NCBI GenBank assembly: GCA_965249895.1 | Contig: CBDFNC010000001.1 | Span: 620,001-684,000, forward strand | Direction: 5' to 3' | DNA: 64,000 bases | Origin: CBDFNC01 sp965249895 | Lineage (GTDB): Bacteria; Pseudomonadota; Gammaproteobacteria; Enterobacterales; CBDFNC01 | Shown here: piece by piece, positions 61,352 through 64,000 of the stretch | Position numbering within the stretch: the first letter of the stretch is position 1 | Layout: the number at the start of each line of letters is the position of its first letter | The notes under the pieces: model-generated | What the model was told of the DNA's origin: nothing | Database searches by the model: none | Seen by the model: only the letters and a program-made list of their open reading frames with translations | Made by a program: the position numbers and the translations under genes

Positions 61352-64000
61352 TTACTTGATCAAGAGCGGCTTCAGGAAGTTAGCCGTATGACTTCTTGCC
61401 TCTTTACAGATATCTTCCGGTGTACCGTAGGTTAATATTTCACCGCCTCCGCTACCGCCTTCAGGGCCGAGATCTACAATCCAGTCTGCTGTTTTGACCA
61501 CATCCAGGTTGTGTTCGATGATCACTATGGTATTACCATGGTCTCTTAAGGTATGTAGTACTTCCATCAGGTGCTTGATATCGTGAAAATGTAAACCTGT
61601 GGTGGGCTCATCAAGGATATACAGGGTCTTACCCGTATCTCGCTTAGAAAGCTCCTTGGCCAGTTTAACCCTTTGTGCTTCACCGCCGGACAGGGTTGTG
61701 GCGGCTTGCCCCAGACGAATGTAAGAGAGGCCTACATCCTTCAGGGTTTGCAGCTTTCTGGCAATGGCTGGTACGGCGTCAAAAAAAGCACGGGCGTCTT
61801 CGACCGTAAGCTCCAGTACTTCGTGGATGCTTTTACCCTTGTATTTAATCTCCAGAGTTTCCCGGTTGTACCGTTTACCTGTACAGAGATCACAAGGGAC
61901 GTAAACATCTGGCAGGAAGTGCATTTCAACCTTAATCACCCCGTCGCCCTGACACGCTTCACAACGCCCGCCTTTGACATTAAAGCTAAAACGGCCCGGT
62001 TTGTAACCACGGGAGCGGGATTCCTGGGTCGCGGCAAATAACTCCCTGATAGGAGTGAAGATACCTGTGTAGGTTGCCGGATTGGATCTAGGGGTTCGAC
62101 CAATAGGACTTTGATCAATATCCACAACCTTATCCAGATGGTCCAGCCCTTTAACACTCTGGTAAGGTGCAGGCTCGACACTGGTGGCGCCATTTAATTC
62201 TCTGTGGGCGATACGGTAAAAGGTATCGTTCACTAAGGTTGATTTACCTGAGCCGGATACGCCGGTCACACAGGTCATCAGGCCCACAGGAATGTTCAGG
62301 TCCACTTTTTTCAGGTTATTGCCTGTCGCACCTGTTAAGTTAACCCATTTATCACTGGGTTGAATTCTTTGCGCGGGAACTGAAATTTCTTTTCTGCCAC
62401 TTAAATAATCCGCTGTCAGCGAGCCTTCAGTATCCAGGATATTTTGAATATTTCCCTGGGCTATCACTTCACCGCCATGTACACCGGCCCCAGGGCCAAT
62501 ATCGATAATATGATCCGCAGTGCGAATGGCGTCTTCGTCGTGCTCTACCACAAGCACTGTGTTGCCCAGATCCCTTAAGTGGGTAAGTGTTTCCAGCAGG
62601 CGTTCATTGTCTCTTTGGTGCAGGCCTATGGATGGCTCATCGAGTACATACATGACACCAACCAAACCGGCGCCAATTTGACTTGCCAGGCGAATACGCT
62701 GTGCTTCACCGCCGGAAAGCGTGTCTGCGCTACGCTCCAGGCTCAGGTAATTCAGCCCGACGTTTACCAGGAAAGTTAATCTGTCGACGACTTCCTTTAA
62801 GATCTTCTCGGCAATTTGCGCCCTTTGTCCGTGCAGCTGCAACTCGGCAAAGAAGATCCTGGCTTCACCTATGGCCATATTGGCCACCCGAGGTAAATTG
62901 GTATTTTCTACAAATACATGGCGTGCTTCTTCCTTCAGGCGGCTGCCGCCACAGCTTGAGCAGCATTGTTTGCTGATATATTTGGTCAGTTCTTCCCGTA
63001 CTGAATTAGACTCGGTATCTTTGTATCTGCGTTCCATATTGGGAATAATGCCTTCAAAGGGATGCTTACGCTTAACCACATCCCCACGATCATTGACATA
63101 GTTAAACTCGATATTCTGCCGCCCGCTCCCTTTCAGTACGACCTTTCGTACTTTTTCAGGCAATTTATCAAAGGGGATTTCCACATCGAATTTATAGTGT
63201 TCCGCTAATGACTTTAGCATCTGGAAGTAATAGATATTACGTTTGTCCCAGCCTCTAATGGCGCCATCGGCCAGGCTCTTCTTGTGATCCGCGACTATGC
63301 GGGCTGGATCAAAGTATTGCTGTACGCCTAATCCGTCACAGGTCTGGCAGGCACCGGCAGGGTTGTTAAAGGAGAATATTCTGGGCTCCAGCTCCTGCAT
63401 GCTATAGCCGCAAGAAGGGCAGGCAAAGTTGGCGGAAAACAGCAGCGGCTCAGTACTTTCATCCATATAGGCGACCAGTACGGTGCCGCCGGCTAATTCC
63501 AGTGCTGTTTCAAAAGACTCGGCCAGCCTTAGCTGTAAATCGTCCCTTATTTTAAATCTGTCTACTACCACTTCTATGGTGTGCTTTTTATGCAGTTCCA
63601 GCTCAGGCGGATCGGAAAGGTCACACACTTCTCCGTCGATCCGGGCGCGGATAAACCCCTGGGCGCTCAGGTTTTCCAGCGTCTTAACATGTTCGCCTTT
63701 ACGTTCTTTCACCACAGGGGCCAGCAGCATCATTTTGCTGCCTTCAGGCAACGCCAGCACCTTGTCCACCATTTGACTGATGGTTTGCGCGTTTAACGGG
63801 GTATCGTGCTCAGGGCATCTGGGTTCGCCCACTCGAGCAAATAACAGCCTAAGATAATCATAAATTTCGGTAATGGTGCCCACAGTGGATCTGGGATTAT
63901 GAGAGGTGGATTTTTGCTCAATGGAAATAGCGGGTGAAAGGCCTTCGATATGATCTACGTCAGGCTTTTCCATCAGAGACAGAAACTGTCTGGCATAAGC
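61352..64000 (-). CDS. uvrA: Excinuclease ABC subunit A, C-terminal ~880 residues
   Basis: The gene runs off the right edge; about 880 of ~940 codons are present, and the first Walker A is outside. The first zinc module is CPSCGYSMQE with CQTCDG. The first signature is LSGGEAQRIRLASQI with Walker B MYVLDEPSIGLHQRD. The second Walker A is GVSGSGKSTLVND, the second zinc finger CEACQGDG and CDLC, and the second signature LSGGEAQRVKLAKEL with ILDEPTTGLHFHD. It recognises DNA damage in nucleotide excision repair. It seems to be transcribed alone. Confidence 0.98.
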   Translation of the reverse strand, partial: AYARQFLSLMEKPDVDHIEGLSPAISIEQKSTSHNPRSTVGTITEIYDYLRLLFARVGEPRCPEHDTPLNAQTISQMVDKVLALPEGSKMMLLAPVVKERKGEHVKTLENLSAQGFIRARIDGEVCDLSDPPELELHKKHTIEVVVDRFKIRDDLQLRLAESFETALELAGGTVLVAYMDESTEPLLFSANFACPSCGYSMQELEPRIFSFNNPAGACQTCDGLGVQQYFDPARIVADHKKSLADGAIRGWDKRNIYYFQMLKSLAEHYKFDVEIPFDKLPEKVRKVVLKGSGRQNIEFNYVNDRGDVVKRKHPFEGIIPNMERRYKDTESNSVREELTKYISKQCCSSCGGSRLKEEARHVFVENTNLPRVANMAIGEARIFFAELQLHGQRAQIAEKILKEVVDRLTFLVNVGLNYLSLERSADTLSGGEAQRIRLASQIGAGLVGVMYVLDEPSIGLHQRDNERLLETLTHLRDLGNTVLVVEHDEDAIRTADHIIDIGPGAGVHGGEVIAQGNIQNILDTEGSLTADYLSGRKEISVPAQRIQPSDKWVNLTGATGNNLKKVDLNIPVGLMTCVTGVSGSGKSTLVNDTFYRIAHRELNGATSVEPAPYQSVKGLDHLDKVVDIDQSPIGRTPRSNPATYTGIFTPIRELFAATQESRSRGYKPGRFSFNVKGGRCEACQGDGVIKVEMHFLPDVYVPCDLCTGKRYNRETLEIKYKGKSIHEVLELTVEDARAFFDAVPAIARKLQTLKDVGLSYIRLGQAATTLSGGEAQRVKLAKELSKRDTGKTLYILDEPTTGLHFHDIKHLMEVLHTLRDHGNTIVIIEHNLDVVKTADWIVDLGPEGGSGGGEILTYGTPEDICKEARSHTANFLKPLLIK

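Overview
The window is chromosomal DNA of a Gram-negative gammaproteobacterium. It carries menaquinone and thiamine operons, uvrA, dapD, a CsrB small RNA, an outer-membrane beta-barrel protein and an O-antigen or capsule locus. The argX-hisR-leuT-proM style tRNA order, the many c-di-GMP/HDOD genes and the TATACCC-ended repeat suggest a marine Alteromonadales, perhaps Colwelliaceae such as Thalassomonas or Colwellia. That genus-level guess is inference; no rRNA is present to test it.

Layout. (1) 1-15683: surface-polysaccharide locus. It holds an FdtB-type aminotransferase end, a GtrB-like transferase, an FdtC-FdtA fusion, GtrA, a large membrane protein, several GT2/GT4 transferases, a WbpM/CapD 4,6-dehydratase, a methyltransferase, a Wzx-like flippase, a heparinase II/III protein and a WbuB-like transferase. 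Parts are strikingly AT-rich, as in transferred O-antigen genes. (2) 15800-21101, minus strand: an overlapping five-gene operon of TPR protein, HPD-less J-domain protein, GrpE-like protein, Hsp70 and zinc-ribbon protein, which looks like a dedicated chaperone machine. (3) 21454-23545: a tRNA operon, Arg(CCG) to Pro(TGG), whose interior is filled with degenerate His-, Leu- and Pro-derived repeats and whose tail is triplicated. (4) 23669-34223: OMP, two GGDEF/EAL proteins, two HDOD proteins, two small DUF2076-like proteins and a metallophosphoesterase. (5) 34498-34776: the sRNA CsrB on the minus strand, recognised from its GGA motifs, terminator and an upstream UvrY-like box. (6) 36172-44200: menF-menD-menH-menB-menC-menE with divergent menA. 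(7) 44692-51585: TPP riboswitch and thiC-thiDE-thiF-thiS-thiG-thiH, with tandem partial duplications of the thiG and thiH 5' ends. (8) 51680-64000: internally deleted recQ, LysE exporter with AraC regulator, solute-binding protein, dapD, lytic transglycosylase, class V aminotransferase, PglL-type ligase and the 3' part of uvrA.

At least three families of short palindromic intergenic repeats are scattered through the window. The most unusual features are the tRNA-derived structured repeat array, the 32-codon mini-ORFs made by duplicated thiG and thiH starts, and the chaperone operon whose J protein lacks HPD.
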